From assembly GCA_020881915.1 (NCBI GenBank), contig JAJFPB010000005.1, positions 3,038,001-3,102,000 on the forward strand: 64,000 nucleotides of DNA, written 5' to 3'. The notes under the pieces were generated by a model that saw only the letters and a program-made list of their open reading frames with translations, was not told the DNA's origin and searched no databases. The DNA comes from Paramyrothecium sp. XJ0827 (lineage: Eukaryota > Ascomycota > Sordariomycetes > Hypocreales > Stachybotryaceae). The stretch's first letter is position 1; every line of letters starts with the position of its first letter. The position numbers were made by a program, and so were the translations under genes. Below are positions 33,203-45,065 of the stretch, one piece after another.

Positions 33203-35263
33203 CTAAACTAATTCCCATTTCGCAATGTATGCCCACGCCATGCCAACTCTGCCCTTCTTTGCGATGAACTCCTTGGCGCTGACGCCCCGCGCGTCCTGTC
33301 CGTCCATCGACGTCAGCTGCGCGACCTGCACAGACTGGCCCGGGGCTCCGAGGTCCCGCGCGTTGACGTCGACCCAGTGCCAGTAGCCGTCCGTTTCCAT
33401 CGGCACCATGGCGTCTTTCCGCCCGTCGAGCCCGTGGATGCTGAGTAGTAGCAGCGGGGGCTTGCCCTTGCCCTGCGTTTCAGACCGCCAATGCTCGCAT
33501 ATCTTGGAGAACTGGAACCGTACGACCTCGCCGCTGTAGACGGGAATGTCCCGCTCCTTTGGCTCGATGCTGTCGTTGGCGATGCCCTCTTGGTCAGCGT
33601 TGCCGTACACAGTAGGCTCCGGCCCGTCCACGCGACCAATGAAATACTCTTCCCAGCTAATGGTGCGCCCATCCTCTCGGAACTGGAATCGTGGGTCTCG
33701 CGGAAAGTGTGTTCGCCCGAACTTTTCGTTAGGCTTGGTAAACTCCCCTGGATTGAACTCTTGCTTGTACAGGTTGTTCGCGCCGCAGATATGCCCAGCA
33801 CCCCAACAAGCATCGAGAAGCTTCCAGGCGCCACCATCGATTCGCACGGCGTTCCAGGCGTGCCCGTCCGGCTTCGGCGGCGGAGGGCGTTCTCCTTTCT
33901 TCAGGGGGGTATGGCCGTAGCCTTTGCCATGACCACCCACCACTTCGCATTCCAAACCGGCTCTGATGGCAATGGCTTTGTATGTTTCGGCATAGCCTTG
34001 GCAAACAGCCCATCCGCTAAAAATGGTCTCCTCGGGTGTCATGTGTTTGATGTTTTTGCTGAAGAAAGCCTGCGTATCGTAAAATATATTATGGTGGAAC
34101 CAGGTGAATATTGCTCGTGCTTTGTCCGTGTACGAGGGGAATGGGTCGCAGAGATGGCGTGCGAGGTAGCCCACCGGGTCGTTACGAGGAAGCGAGTCCT
34201 TGGGATATTGAGCCGCCACTCCGTCCGGACCACTCCAGTCACGACATACCCAGCAATCATTCTGAGAAGGGGCCACGGCAGTCGTCCGAGCAGATGCCGC
34301 ATCAATCTGAGCCGCAGATGGACGTGACGCTACAGGAACAGGCGGCGGAGCTTCATCAAAGTTCCGCCTTGGAATAGGGGGAGGAGGGGGACTGGCTTCA
34401 CGCCTCTGTACCGGTTGATTTGCTGTGGGGGTGACATTGGTCCTCGAAGGTCTACTGGGGAGTCTGGGAGGGAGGCCAGGTTTAGGTGTCACCGTTGGGT
34501 TAACTGTTGCAATAACAGGAGCGGAGCGTGCAGCGATCAGTGGCTGCCTAGGGCTTGTCGTCTTTTTGGCCGCCTCTCGAGCCTCTCGAGCCTCTCGAGC
34601 TTGGAGAACTCTTTTCTCCGCAGCCTCTTTCACCCTCGCAGCCTCTGCTGCAGCGGCCTCTTCAGCCTGCGCCTCCCGCTCACGCCTTGAAGGAGGAAGC
34701 GGCGGTAAAGTTGCAGGGTTGTAAGCGGGTGCCAGCTTGCGCGCTGCGCCAGACGATCCATGGCTTGAGGTTGAGGACAAAGGATGGCCAAAAGAAGAGG
34801 AGGACGCGTTGGAACGGAGAGACACTTGAGAAGAAGCAGAGCTGCGGCGGCCATTGAGGGAGGGCCGCTGCGCTGTAGCTGGTCGAGACGGCACCACAGG
34901 GGTGCTTTGGGCTGATGGTGTCCGAGAAGGCAACGGAGGTGGCACTGCCCTGGCAGGCTGAGATTCTTTGGTTGAAACCTGTGATGCTTGCGAGTTCTGC
35001 GTATCACGACGTGGTAACGGTGGTGGCGCTTGAGACTTAGCCGGCCTGGTTGGTACAGATGGAATGGTCTGCTGCGGAGTCACGACCACAGGGACGTGGG
35101 GTGTTGTCTGACTTGAGACATTCGAAGTAGGACGAATTGAGGGCGGCGGCGGCGGTGGTGCCCGCTTCCGAGGCGGCTCACTGCTGCTGAAGTTCTTCTG
35201 CTTGTTCAAGGCAGCAATGCGCTCCGCAAGAGTGGTGTATTGAGGCTCTTCGACTTCGGTCAT
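33203..35263 (-). CDS. Transglutaminase-like protein with proline-rich N-terminus
   Basis: A single exon encodes 686 residues. Residues 1-330 are low complexity, with many PxxP and poly-proline runs (RAPPPPPPS, APPPLPRR, VPPPLPSR, ASPPPPPIPRR), candidate ligands of SH3 or WW domains, and one short charged helix around 195-233 made of AREARE repeats. Residues 335-560 form a transglutaminase-like domain of the kyphoscoliosis-peptidase type: SGWAVCQGYAETYKAIA carries Cys421, DGHAWNAVRIDGG carries His468 and KLLDACWGAG carries Asp484. The triad is complete, unlike yeast Cyk3, where the cysteine is lost. The last 130 residues are beta-rich by eye. A role in cytokinesis or cell-wall or cytoskeletal crosslinking is inferred from relatives. 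There is no signal peptide, so the protein is cytosolic. It diverges from the F-box gene. Confidence 0.85.
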   Translation of the reverse strand: MTEVEEPQYTTLAERIAALNKQKNFSSSEPPRKRAPPPPPPSIRPTSNVSSQTTPHVPVVVTPQQTIPSVPTRPAKSQAPPPLPRRDTQNSQASQVSTKESQPARAVPPPLPSRTPSAQSTPVVPSRPATAQRPSLNGRRSSASSQVSLRSNASSSSFGHPLSSTSSHGSSGAARKLAPAYNPATLPPLPPSRREREAQAEEAAAAEAARVKEAAEKRVLQAREAREAREAAKKTTSPRQPLIAARSAPVIATVNPTVTPKPGLPPRLPSRPSRTNVTPTANQPVQRREASPPPPPIPRRNFDEAPPPVPVASRPSAAQIDAASARTTAVAPSQNDCWVCRDWSGPDGVAAQYPKDSLPRNDPVGYLARHLCDPFPSYTDKARAIFTWFHHNIFYDTQAFFSKNIKHMTPEETIFSGWAVCQGYAETYKAIAIRAGLECEVVGGHGKGYGHTPLKKGERPPPPKPDGHAWNAVRIDGGAWKLLDACWGAGHICGANNLYKQEFNPGEFTKPNEKFGRTHFPRDPRFQFREDGRTISWEEYFIGRVDGPEPTVYGNADQEGIANDSIEPKERDIPVYSGEVVRFQFSKICEHWRSETQGKGKPPLLLLSIHGLDGRKDAMVPMETDGYWHWVDVNARDLGAPGQSVQVAQLTSMDGQDARGVSAKEFIAKKGRVGMAWAYIAKWELV
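34572..34598. repeat. Three tandem 9-base units inside the coding region
   Basis: GCCTCTCGA is repeated exactly three times. On the coding strand it adds three-residue units to the AREARE helix of the transglutaminase-like protein, so the number of units can change without a frameshift. Confidence 0.9.
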
Positions 35264-37282
35264 TGTGGCGTTTGAATAATGTTGATTAGGTTGTAAGGGG
35301 GCAAATGGGCATCAATGGATTTTGGGATTGATTAGGTGCAGTACATGCGCTGTAAAGGATGATATGTCGTGGCTCAAGACTCAAGACTCAAGCAACGCCC
35401 CTCTCGGTGATAAGAGCAGACGGGAGCCCAAGCAACGAGAATGTGGCAAAAGAAACGGAGTCAAGTCAAGAGAAAGAGCCCGAGGGGGGCTAAGGAGCGA
35501 GGGAGAAAATTGACCAGCAGAATCCGTGCAAGACGCACAAACAGAGGTTCATCTGATTAGGGCGAATGAAAGGACAGGCTAATTATTGCATGTTGATGAT
35601 GAGACCAGAAAGGAGGAAATCAGAACGTGGGAAACGAGGACCATCTGACACAGCCTTACCTTAAGTCGAATTTTATGTGGAGAAAGACAACGAATTATTT
35701 TTGGTTCATTTGGGCCGCAGGTTGTCGCTGAGCCTCAAGTCGATGGAGCGCCAAGGGGGGGAAAGATGGGGGCGGTTCCACCCAGAGGCCCTGTAGCCTG
35801 TAGCGATTTGGAGCACCGGGTTTTGGCGGGCAAGTCAATTGGCGATCCCAGGCTCTGGCCATGAGCGCAGGAGACTGGGGTCTTAGTCTGGGCTTAGCTG
35901 GGCCTTGAAACAAGTCAAGCTTCCGTTTGCGGTTGAGACGGAAAACCCCATCGCAACTCGACAGTGATAAAGGTATGTCGAGGATGGTCTGCTGGCTACC
36001 TTACTGTGACAAGCTGCATCGCTCGTTGCCGGCATATTCAATCATTCCCTGCAGCCGAGGAAGCGGTCAGTTCAAATCCGTGACTCATCCAAGCGCTGAT
36101 TCACGGCCCGGTGGTACAGTACAACGCAAGTCATGCCTGGGAGTATATGATAGCCTTCCTCTCCTCAGCCGCGGATGTGTCCCTACAATACCTGTGTGAC
36201 TGGGTGGCGGGCTTTGCAGCTCCATGTGTAGAGTGCCAGGATCCTGGGTGTCGCAGCTTACATACCTTGCCTATTGAGGTTGATGGCTTCTCGAGTAGGG
36301 CCCCCAAACCTTGCGCCAGGCACAGTCGGGATAGTCTACAGGTGATCAGAGTTGGACGGCGACGTTCATGGTCTCTTTCCACGGCCTACGATACCGATGC
36401 AGTGTGAGACGACCATAAGGATGATTCAGAGCCCCGCATCGTTTTGGGCTACTCGTACCGTGATCCGCTCGAGTCTCCCCACACCACACCAGAGCCCCGG
36501 ATTGAACGACCACGGCCGCTGAATGCAGCTGATGCAGTCGGCTAGCGCCGTGGCCTCCCAAAGCTACCTTGCTCAGGCAGCCCGCGGTGGTCCGCTCTGT
36601 GATTTGTCGTCCGTTGGTTGGGCGTGGCTTGTCCCGCCTCCCAAACACAGATGCGCATCCGTCAAGATGCATTTTCACTGCATGTGCTTGCTGCAGCAGG
36701 TCACCGGCCAGGGTACCTACCTGGTAGGTAGCCTTGGTAGCCTTGGTAGCGTCAGGGCCTTGAGAATCGTTGATCCGCCCCGCAGTGCGGGTGCCACGCT
36801 AACAGGTTCCGGCCCCCCCCTGCCGCCCACTTCCTCCGTTTTCTGGTAAGGTAGAAGCCAAGGTGCTAACCCAAGCAGGTACAGTGCCTACCTTAGTATC
36901 GTACGGACACTATTGCCCACCTTGCGGTGCGGTACCTTGCCGCTCTCCCACAGGACATTGGCGTCCCCCAGGGTACAGTACAGCTCGTCAGGTCATCTGT
37001 AACGTCCGTCCTTGCTCTCGACTCCGCCAATACTAGACAGCCCTTGCTTCTCCCAAGCCATCCCTCCTGCTTCGTGCCGAGCACTGGCTGCGCCGCTCCC
37101 CTTCTCTGCAAAGGCGCCAACCAGTTCCATGACACGCGCTTCTCCCTGTCGTCCTGCCCGAGGCTCGCGCGGACCCTAGCGCCCATCTGCCATCATTGGC
37201 CTACTCGACCTTGAACATCGCTATCATCACTATCGCATACTCCGGCTCCCTCCAGCCGCACAGAACCCCCGCCTCTCCGAAC
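35264..37282. other. Divergent spacer of 2.0 kb
   Basis: Promoters of the transglutaminase-like gene and the F-box gene. It contains a CTCAAGA triple repeat near 35376, GGTACC/GGTAGG words and CCTTGGTAG repeats around 36710-36755. No coding gene is supported. Confidence 0.6.
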
Positions 37283-40200
37283 ATGGCTGCGGAGAAGGCA
37301 CTCGGCGGCAAGCCAAAACTCTCATTCTTAGATCTGCCGCTGGAAACGCAGCGCGATATCTTTTCTCACGTCATGCGCCCTCCCCTTCGAACCCGCGAGG
37401 CCATCGCAATGCTGACTTCTACCAGTGCGCCCAGAGCGAACTCATCTGCCTTGCTCTGGTCTCCAGGCATTTCCATGAGCTTGCCTCGGCCCTTCTCTAC
37501 CGCAACTTCCACATCATATTCCCCGACGACGATGACCTCGATCTCGACTCCCCAATCGACGGCCTCGCCGGGGGTCTCGACACATTCACCACAAGCGACT
37601 ACAACTATGCCAAGCACCTTAAGGACCTCTCCATGGATACACTGAGCGCTGGCGACAAGGGAGAGCAGTCGTACCAGTCCTATCTCTACAGCGCTAGTTG
37701 CGGCAAATTCCTCAACTCCCTGCTGTATCTCACTTTGAAGAAGTCAAAGTCGCTCGAAGCCTTCCGGTCAGTCAATCTCTGCGCCAGTGCGTGCGTCGCG
37801 CAGCCAGTTTACTCATGCTTCTCTGCACAGATGGAACATTCGTGTCGAACTAAGCAGGCCCGTGTATCGCGTGCTTCACCAACTCCCTTCGCTGAAAAAA
37901 TTACATCTTCGATTGCAAGCAGGTGAATCATACTACGTCCCGCCTCCGCCACTGCCTGTCTCCATTATCGCCCAGAGCCAGCCGCCAGCCCCGACACCTC
38001 TGCACCACTGGTATGACATGCCGCCGCTGTCGCCAGGACCTCCTCCGCCCGGCTCCTCTGTGCTCCCTCCGCCACCAGCCTTGCCACCTGTACCAATTGG
38101 TCCTCCGCCAGCCCTGGTCCCTCCCTCTAAATCTCTTTCTCGGTCCAGAGCGAGCAAGCGAGGGCTCTCCACGAGCGAGCCATCCACCCTTTCAGGTTTT
38201 AAAAATCTGCAAAGTCTTGCGGTTCTCGACATTGACAATCTCGACATTGTCCCTGAGCTCAAGACCTGCATGAGACATTCATCTTCCACTTTGACCGAGC
38301 TCCAGCTCTCGTTATCCGACTCACTAGCGATGCAAGCTCGGAAACCTCCGCCAGATTCCGAGCCTGACGATTCCGACGTCGACGATGAATTCCAGGTGGT
38401 ATCGGCTTCACAGAATACGAGCTATGATACGACTGGTCCTGCTAAGGCTTTCCGGGCCCAAGAGGAGCGCAAGATCCAAGAAGCAGTCTTAGGCAGGATT
38501 TTTGACGTTGAGCCCTACCTGATCAAGAAACCACATCTTCGGCCAAAGTCAAATGAGGTACAAAGCAACGATGACAAGGCGAACCAAGGCAGCGGTGTCT
38601 CGGATGGCAACGCCAAAGATGCCCGTGAGGAATTTGTTTCCTCCATTAAGGGTGTTTCCACGAAGTTGATGTGCTTACTTAATGGGTCCCGCGATTTCTC
38701 AATTTCCCAACAGGACATTTTGGACACGATTGAAAAAGCTGCCAGGAAGTACGTGGCATCTGGAGATTTGCCGACAACAGACACGCGGCCTTCAGCACAC
38801 CCCAATGGTGGAGATTCCGAAGGCAGTGGTAGTGGGGATTCTGCCTCGCGAACAAACGGAGTACAAGCGGTCGGCTCTGCTAATGATGATGGAAGTGCAT
38901 CTCAGCCGAACCACGAGATTAGTGAGGACACACTCAAGCCGGATAGCGGGGATAATGCAATGAATCCAACCGGAAACGGAACGTCTGAGCAGTCACCTAC
39001 AAGTTTCAGTGTAGCACCGGGGCAGACAGCCGGACAACTTGCGCAGCCCGCAGAGGATATAGACATCACGCACCCAGACTCAACGGAAGATACCTCGGAC
39101 GATGCCACTGAGCAGCAGCAGAATCCTGGCAGTCAAAGCCCCATCAAGGACGACACAGCACCTCAGCAAGATGCTGCATCAGGGTTAGTTGAGCCTCAGA
39201 AAGAAGCGCCGGCAGCCAAATCCAGCGCCGCGGCGTCTGCTGTGGAACATGCTGTTGCGGCTCTGTCGGAGCATCGGGTTCATCTTGACACGTTGATATC
39301 TAAGATCCACCTGTTCCAGAGCCAGGCTGAAGTCTTGGGTGGAAAGATACAGGAATTACAAGCCGTCGGCGGAGCCGACACTGAAGTCCTAGCACAACTC
39401 AGGACTGTCGAAGCACAACTTCGCTCTTTTAACCGAAGTGTCGAGACTATGCAGGGCCAGATTAAGGCCTGTCAGGCAGAAATCGAAACCGCGGAGAGTC
39501 AGATTCCTAGCGAGTGGCTCGGTACTGGCATTTCTGAGACGGCCCGAAGACGTATGGACGATTATGTTCGGGACACTCGAGGCTTCGCTTTGGAGTCCCT
39601 GAGCATTCATCTCATCCCGGTCAAAGCATCCGTGATATCTCGGGCGATCGACCTCCGATGTCTCAAGCAGCTTACGTTACTGAACGTGGGCAACCAGGTC
39701 CCGATATGGACCTATTTGACGAAGGAAAATAAGGTTCATCCATTGGCACTGAGAAGCGTCTTCACCGATAATGTATCTAATGCATTCCTTACGTGTATGT
39801 CGCAGCTGGATGAGCTTCATGAGCTCTTTTTACTTGAACGAGGAGCCAAGCACAAGCCGGAGAGTTTTGCACCCCGGTCCTCCACAACCATCGACCAAAT
39901 CCGACGTTTGGTCTTGAAGAAGCACATGTTAACCTTGAAACGCCTCATGATCAAGGACGAATCCAATGGCCCGAGCTGGGATGCGAACGAGAAGACTATG
40001 ATTCTCATCTGTTCGCGCGGCGTCCGCCTTCAGGAATTGGCAGTCAGTATGAACATACACGCAGTGGTAAGTAGATCCAACATGCTTTCCAACATTCGTT
40101 GATATTGAACTTGGGCTGATGCGTGATTAGCATGCGTTCATGCAGTATTTCTCAGGGTTGATCAATCTACGGGCCATCAACATTTTACACTTCAGGAATA

Positions 40201-40589
40201 ACGACACCTGCATCTGGGTCATGCGGGAGATATTGAGATTCATTGTCGATAATTTATCCCATCACCCCGAGTTAAAGCTCGAATGGATCGCGATGGAGGA
40301 TGACAGAGTTGATCGTGTCGTTCGTCCGTCGGAGGATACCGAATCAGTCTCGGATGGATCACATAAACGACCGAAGGGAAACAACAAGGGCAAAGCGCTA
40401 GAATCATCTGCAAGTGACGAAGCCTTCCCATGGTTACCGGTTGAGGGGCTAGATTCCGAAAGTGAGAGCGAAGACGAGGGTTTCGATTGCGGCACACGAC
40501 TCAGGTTCAAGACAGTAGGACCCCTACAGTTCTATGACGTTTGGGGTGTCAAGATTTTCGAAAAGGAAATCCGAAGCGGAAGGCTATGA
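37283..40589 (+). CDS. Large F-box protein with proline-rich and coiled-coil regions
   Basis: Four exons (37283-37369, 37426-37766, 37831-40066, 40131-40589) give 1,040 residues. The F-box is at about 12-60: KLSFLDLPLETQRDIFSHCAQ, then SELICLALVSRHFHELA and LLYRNFHI. Intron 1 (phase 0, acceptor CTACCAG) splits the F-box and has to be removed to see it. F-box proteins link substrates to SCF ubiquitin ligases through Skp1. Residues 180-243 are proline-rich (PPPPLP, SPGPPPPGSS). A long acidic Ser/Gln-rich part follows, then a coiled coil at about 612-700 with repeated Leu/Ala heptads. The last 200 residues return to short Leu-rich segments like the repeats seen next to fungal F-boxes, and end in an acidic stretch near 930-1000. 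Target and function are unknown. Confidence 0.83.
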
Positions 40590-42484
40590 ACATGCTTCTC
40601 GAGGGGTACTTTCCGTGTTGCGCGTACAGGATATGAACGAAATCGATACGACTGGGGTTTACGAATTTCTTTTCCGGCAGCGGCCTACTTGTCACGGCCA
40701 AATGCCAAAGACATGCTAGCACGTTTGCATTGGGCTGCCATAGCTATTTGGGATCAGGTTATGACTTTGGACAGGGGCGCAAATCGAAGGCAAAAAGAGG
40801 GTTACGACGGGCTATGCAGACCTGTATTGATTGGGCGTATGTACTGATGGGCATACTTGCTGTAACTTTATCATCCAAAGCGGGACAGGAGTGTTTTGAT
40901 GGTAGATGGGTGAACCTAGCAAGCGGCGGTGAAGCGAGACAGCGAAGTTCCCTGCATCCAACTGGGGCGGGAGTATATTATCTCATTCTCATCATGGCAG
41001 TGAGCGTAGCGTGTGTCAAACTTGGGTGGATCGAGGGGTCAGGAGCCGAAAATATCCTTCTGCGACTGCTCCTACAGGTTTCCACGCCGAAATTTGGAAC
41101 CAATGCGTCATTCGGCTGTAACAAAGCGAGGAACATTGAAACATGCCTAATGAAATAAGTTTTATAATCTTGTACTTGCCAGATCAACTCGTGGAGCTGC
41201 GAAACTAGTATTGACCTTGTTGCTGTTTTCAAGGCAATGAAAAGAGGTTAGCCTATGGCCGGGTTGCCTAATTAGGAAAGTATAAGTCGTTTCGCTCGAA
41301 GCAAAGCAGTCCGGCTTTGAGGTCACCAAGGTAAACACGTATGCAAGGAGAAGAACCGATACCAGCGACAAGCAATAACTTGAAAAGAAGAAACAAAAGA
41401 CATCATCGCAGCTTAGGCGGCTGAGTCGGACGCGTGTGTTGTGTGGCGGTAAGATATTGGGACGGGAAATGGGTGGTCCAGGACGTTTCAACCGATGACA
41501 AAGGGACGGACTGGGCCGAGAAATTGAGGCGCAATAGAAGTACACCCTACTCCATGGACTTCAATCTAACAAATTTGTTGCAAATCGTGACGTCTGCTGC
41601 CTCATGGGTCTTCCTAAACCCACATTAGGCGGTCTACATCCCGTGGAGAGACCTGAGCCGGGCTCTTGCTTGCGTAATAAAAGTCTGGCTCAGCATTGTG
41701 TTGCTCCACGTCTCAGCTCTTGACTTCCAGATGAGAGACAGCCACGGAGCGCCAAAAACTGACACAGAAAAAGTACAGCACGTGGAGAGACGAGGAGCGC
41801 CATGGGATGTGCTCCCATGACCCTTGCAGCGACGCAGGCATCTGCTTTTTTTTCATTATTGGTTCGTCATACTACTGTGACAGAAGGTGACGTTATCCAT
41901 ACGATTGGGGGGGTTGAACAGGAGGGACAAGCGAAAGGGCTCAAGCAGATCTTGGAATCAACAGAAGATGAAAGACTAGAGAGAAAGTCATGTTCATGTA
42001 TGATGCGCCATCACAATGATGCTGGCGTCAATCATTGACCGCGTTTGCCGTGCTTCGCCTTTTCCCCCCACTTCGAGGAGACGCCGATCCGGGTTCCCTG
42101 CATCGAGGATCACTCGATTTCCGGGAGGAGGGGGATCATGGGCTATGATGTTCATGTTACGAAAACCTGGAATCCGCAGTTCTTGAAGGACGTGGGGCCG
42201 TCGGGAAAGAGACGGCCTACCTTACGTATTGGACGGTGGTGGAGTGGGCGGGTGCATAGTGGGTTTTGGTGGCTGTGAGATGAGGTAGACTTTTGAACAG
42301 AACGACATTTTGGTTTTAGTTTCTCGGTTGTCCACAATAATTCAAGGCGAAGTGCAGCAAGATATGGAGATTCGAATACGTCTTTATGTAGCATTGTTTC
42401 GTTGCGTTGGAGTGCTGCTCAGCCACGGGTGCCCTCGATCTGTCCGCTTTCAGGCCATCCGAGTTGCCGCATTTGCTCTATTCT

Positions 42485-42505
42485 CGGCGGCGGCGGCGGC
42501 GGCGG
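42485..42505. repeat. (CGG)n microsatellite
   Basis: Seven CGG units in the long spacer. Confidence 0.9.
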
Positions 42506-42979
42506 GCCGGGTCTTCCCTCCCCAAGTGCCGGCCAAGGCTAGATTGCCGATGCTGCTAACGAGACGAGATCCAACTACGGAGATGGGCCCACGGCGGCGT
42601 TTCAGCGAGAGGAAATATTCAATAGAGCGCCTCCGAAACTGTGAGAGAGTACCGCGTATAGCTTATCTATTGTCATCGGCGGAGGGCGGGAGGGGGCTGG
42701 TGCGTCATGCATTGTGCCCGTTTGTGTGAGGCGTTTTGGGGTTGCAGCAGCAGCAAGCAAAGGGCCAGGTTGATAACCGAGGACGCCCACCATCCTTGCA
42801 AGGACCAGTCAAACGACTTTGCGGAAGGGGATTTTTGTTATCTTTGGCTTTTGAGGATGCCAGCGAAGAAACCGGGGATCAGCGCAGGCTCGTGGTTGGC
42901 TCGTTTGATGACGCTGGGACGGATGCCGAGAGCGACCCCCGCCCCCGTTCTAGTTCCATTCGCAACAAGAAGGGTGTGT

Positions 42980-43006
42980 TGTCGTCGTCGTCGTCGTCGT
43001 CGTCGT
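42980..43006. repeat. (GTC)n / (TCG)n microsatellite
   Basis: About nine TCG-type units in tandem in the long spacer. Confidence 0.92.
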
Positions 43007-43204
43007 TGCACTGGACCCGACTGTGAGCATCTTTCTCCTCATTCGTCACCTCCCCGTCTCCCATGATGCAGTATCCCAGAGACAAAGGTCCAAACTCTAC
43101 GGAGGGGGGTGGTGGCTTCGCGCGTCCACGTGAACTGTTGCTGCCACTTTGTACTTTCTGCTTTTTTTCTTGTCTTGAACGAAGAGAGCCACACCACGCA
43201 CAGT

Positions 43205-43223
43205 CACACACACACACACACAC
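43205..43223. repeat. (CA)n microsatellite
   Basis: About nine CA units in the long spacer. Confidence 0.92.
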
Positions 43224-45065
43224 CTCCTCTCAGCGCCAGTGCCCGAGACGCGCAACTGATAGCCGCCCCGTGGGGCCTGTCGCGGCGGGGAGGGACGGGA
43301 GAGGAAAGAAAAGCAATTAAAGCAAGCGTTACAGTACAGTACTAGGTGGTGCGAGGATTTGCGCCAAGAATTTTAATTTCTGGCGCGGATCTCCATCGAT
43401 GATGAATGCTTCGTGAGCGAACAACAAAATGGGCGTCAAGGAAGAGTAGCATCTAGGCCAGCCCCGCCCAGCCCATGTCGTCGTGTCTGTCAGCAGTAAT
43501 GCAGTTGACCAAAGGGCCAAATGTGGACTTGGACGGGTTTTGCGAAATGTCCCATGCGCCCAACTATCAGCTTTTGCCATGGCTGCGAGTCGAGACTGGA
43601 CTGTGGCTTGTTCCGGCTGGGATCCCGTACACGGGACCCGGCCCAAAGCGGGCAAACCCTTGCCGGCTGGAAATCAACGAAAAGCCTCTTTCCCTTCCCC
43701 CCTCTGTCCCCATTTCCCGGGGCTTGAAGCCATCAGGAGCAACCCCCGTCCCGCGTAGCCTCATCCTCATCCTCCATCCTCATCTCCATTCTCATTCGTA
43801 GCCGCACACCCCCACCAAGCCCCCCCTGTCCGCCCAAACCCTCCTCCCGGATACCGCGAGATCCCCTCCTCGGCCCACCAGGCGCCCCGAGCTCCTCCTG
43901 CTCCGCAGCGCCTTGCATGCGTGCATGCATAGCCTTACATATGGCCCTTTGGCTGGCGGAGAGTGAGTGGGAGGAGAGAAAGACAACGCAATGTTGTTCT
44001 GCGGGACCAAGGCCATAGTGCTGCTGCTGCGTCTTCCCCTTGCGCGACCTTGGCAATGCCATGAGCATTGAAGAGTTGACTGACCTCGGCCAGCGCAGTG
44101 GAAACCCACTCTGGCTCATACGGTAGTTGCCATGCTGCTCTGAGCGCGTCCACTTGGTTTGAGAGTTTGCCGCCTCCGAAAGACCGGAAGCGCAGGACAC
44201 TCTGCTGAGGCAGCGCACGGCAGAGCTCTCGCTCAGCGAAACAAATCACAAGCGAAATATCGACGAGGATCGAGACACTCACACACGCGCGGGTTAAGCG
44301 CCTGGCTCTGGGGATATGAAGCATCGAGACCCTTTCTTCTTTTTGTTTCCCACACACCCTCTCTCCCCAAACGATACCCCATCGTTGCATGGCTTGGACG
44401 GCTGGGCATGACCGCCCGCAGAGAATTGCACCCTGCTGCTTTTCCAACGATTTTATTTAATTCTCTACTCCTGCTCTTCTGTCCTTGTCCTGCATCTTCT
44501 TTTACCCCTTCTTCCCCTCTCTCTGCCGCACCATTCGAGCGTAATTGTCCTTCTCTTCTTCAACAGAGAGCAAGGACGCTTTTTGTTTCTTAATTCTTCA
44601 TTTACGCACCAAAACCCCAATTGACTTTGCGGAAGAGGCGATTCCATGACTTGTGATCTCATTACGGGCCTCCCCAGCTGACTGGCGATGATTTGTGCTT
44701 CTTAATTCATGACGTTCTGGACCCCCGACTGCGTTCCTCGACCTATTCGCGTGCGCCGAAACGTAAACCGTCATCTGACTCGGTCTGAAATATCCACAAT
44801 TCCGCCTGTTTGCCTTTTTCCTCTAGTACGCCTTTCTCGGACGAGGGGAGTCCTGCTCCATACCGATACCGAATCCGGTCTTATAGCACGCCTCGCCCGC
44901 CGCCGTCCACGAGTTGAGGCCCCGCCACACCGCCCGAAGTCCACCTCACGCGACATCCGCAGAGCAAGAGAGCCTTGACATAAAAAAGATTCAGGCTCTC
45001 CTCAAACTACTGAATTCAAATCAAACCCTAGGGACCAACTTTTTTTTTTCATTTCTCTTATTCAG

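Larger units (their letters stand above)
40590..45065. other. Longest spacer (4.5 kb), microsatellites, no supported gene
   Basis: Lies between the 3' end of one F-box gene and the 5' end of another on the same strand. Frames of up to 170 codons overlap on both strands with no domain or conserved start. It contains CGG, TCG and CA microsatellites (42485-42505, 42980-43006, 43205-43223). The last 700 bases are pyrimidine-rich and probably serve as leader of the second F-box gene. A non-coding RNA or a fast-evolving small gene cannot be excluded. Confidence 0.55.

Noticed and set aside
36050..36090. Possible tRNA T-arm, GTTCAAATCC
   Set aside because: The bases on either side cannot form the 5-base T stem, and no matching D arm, anticodon arm or acceptor stem lies upstream.
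42137..42278. Small frame starting MGYDVHVTKTWNP
   Set aside because: It has a protein-like start but then runs into low-complexity Arg/Trp residues, and I recognise no family.
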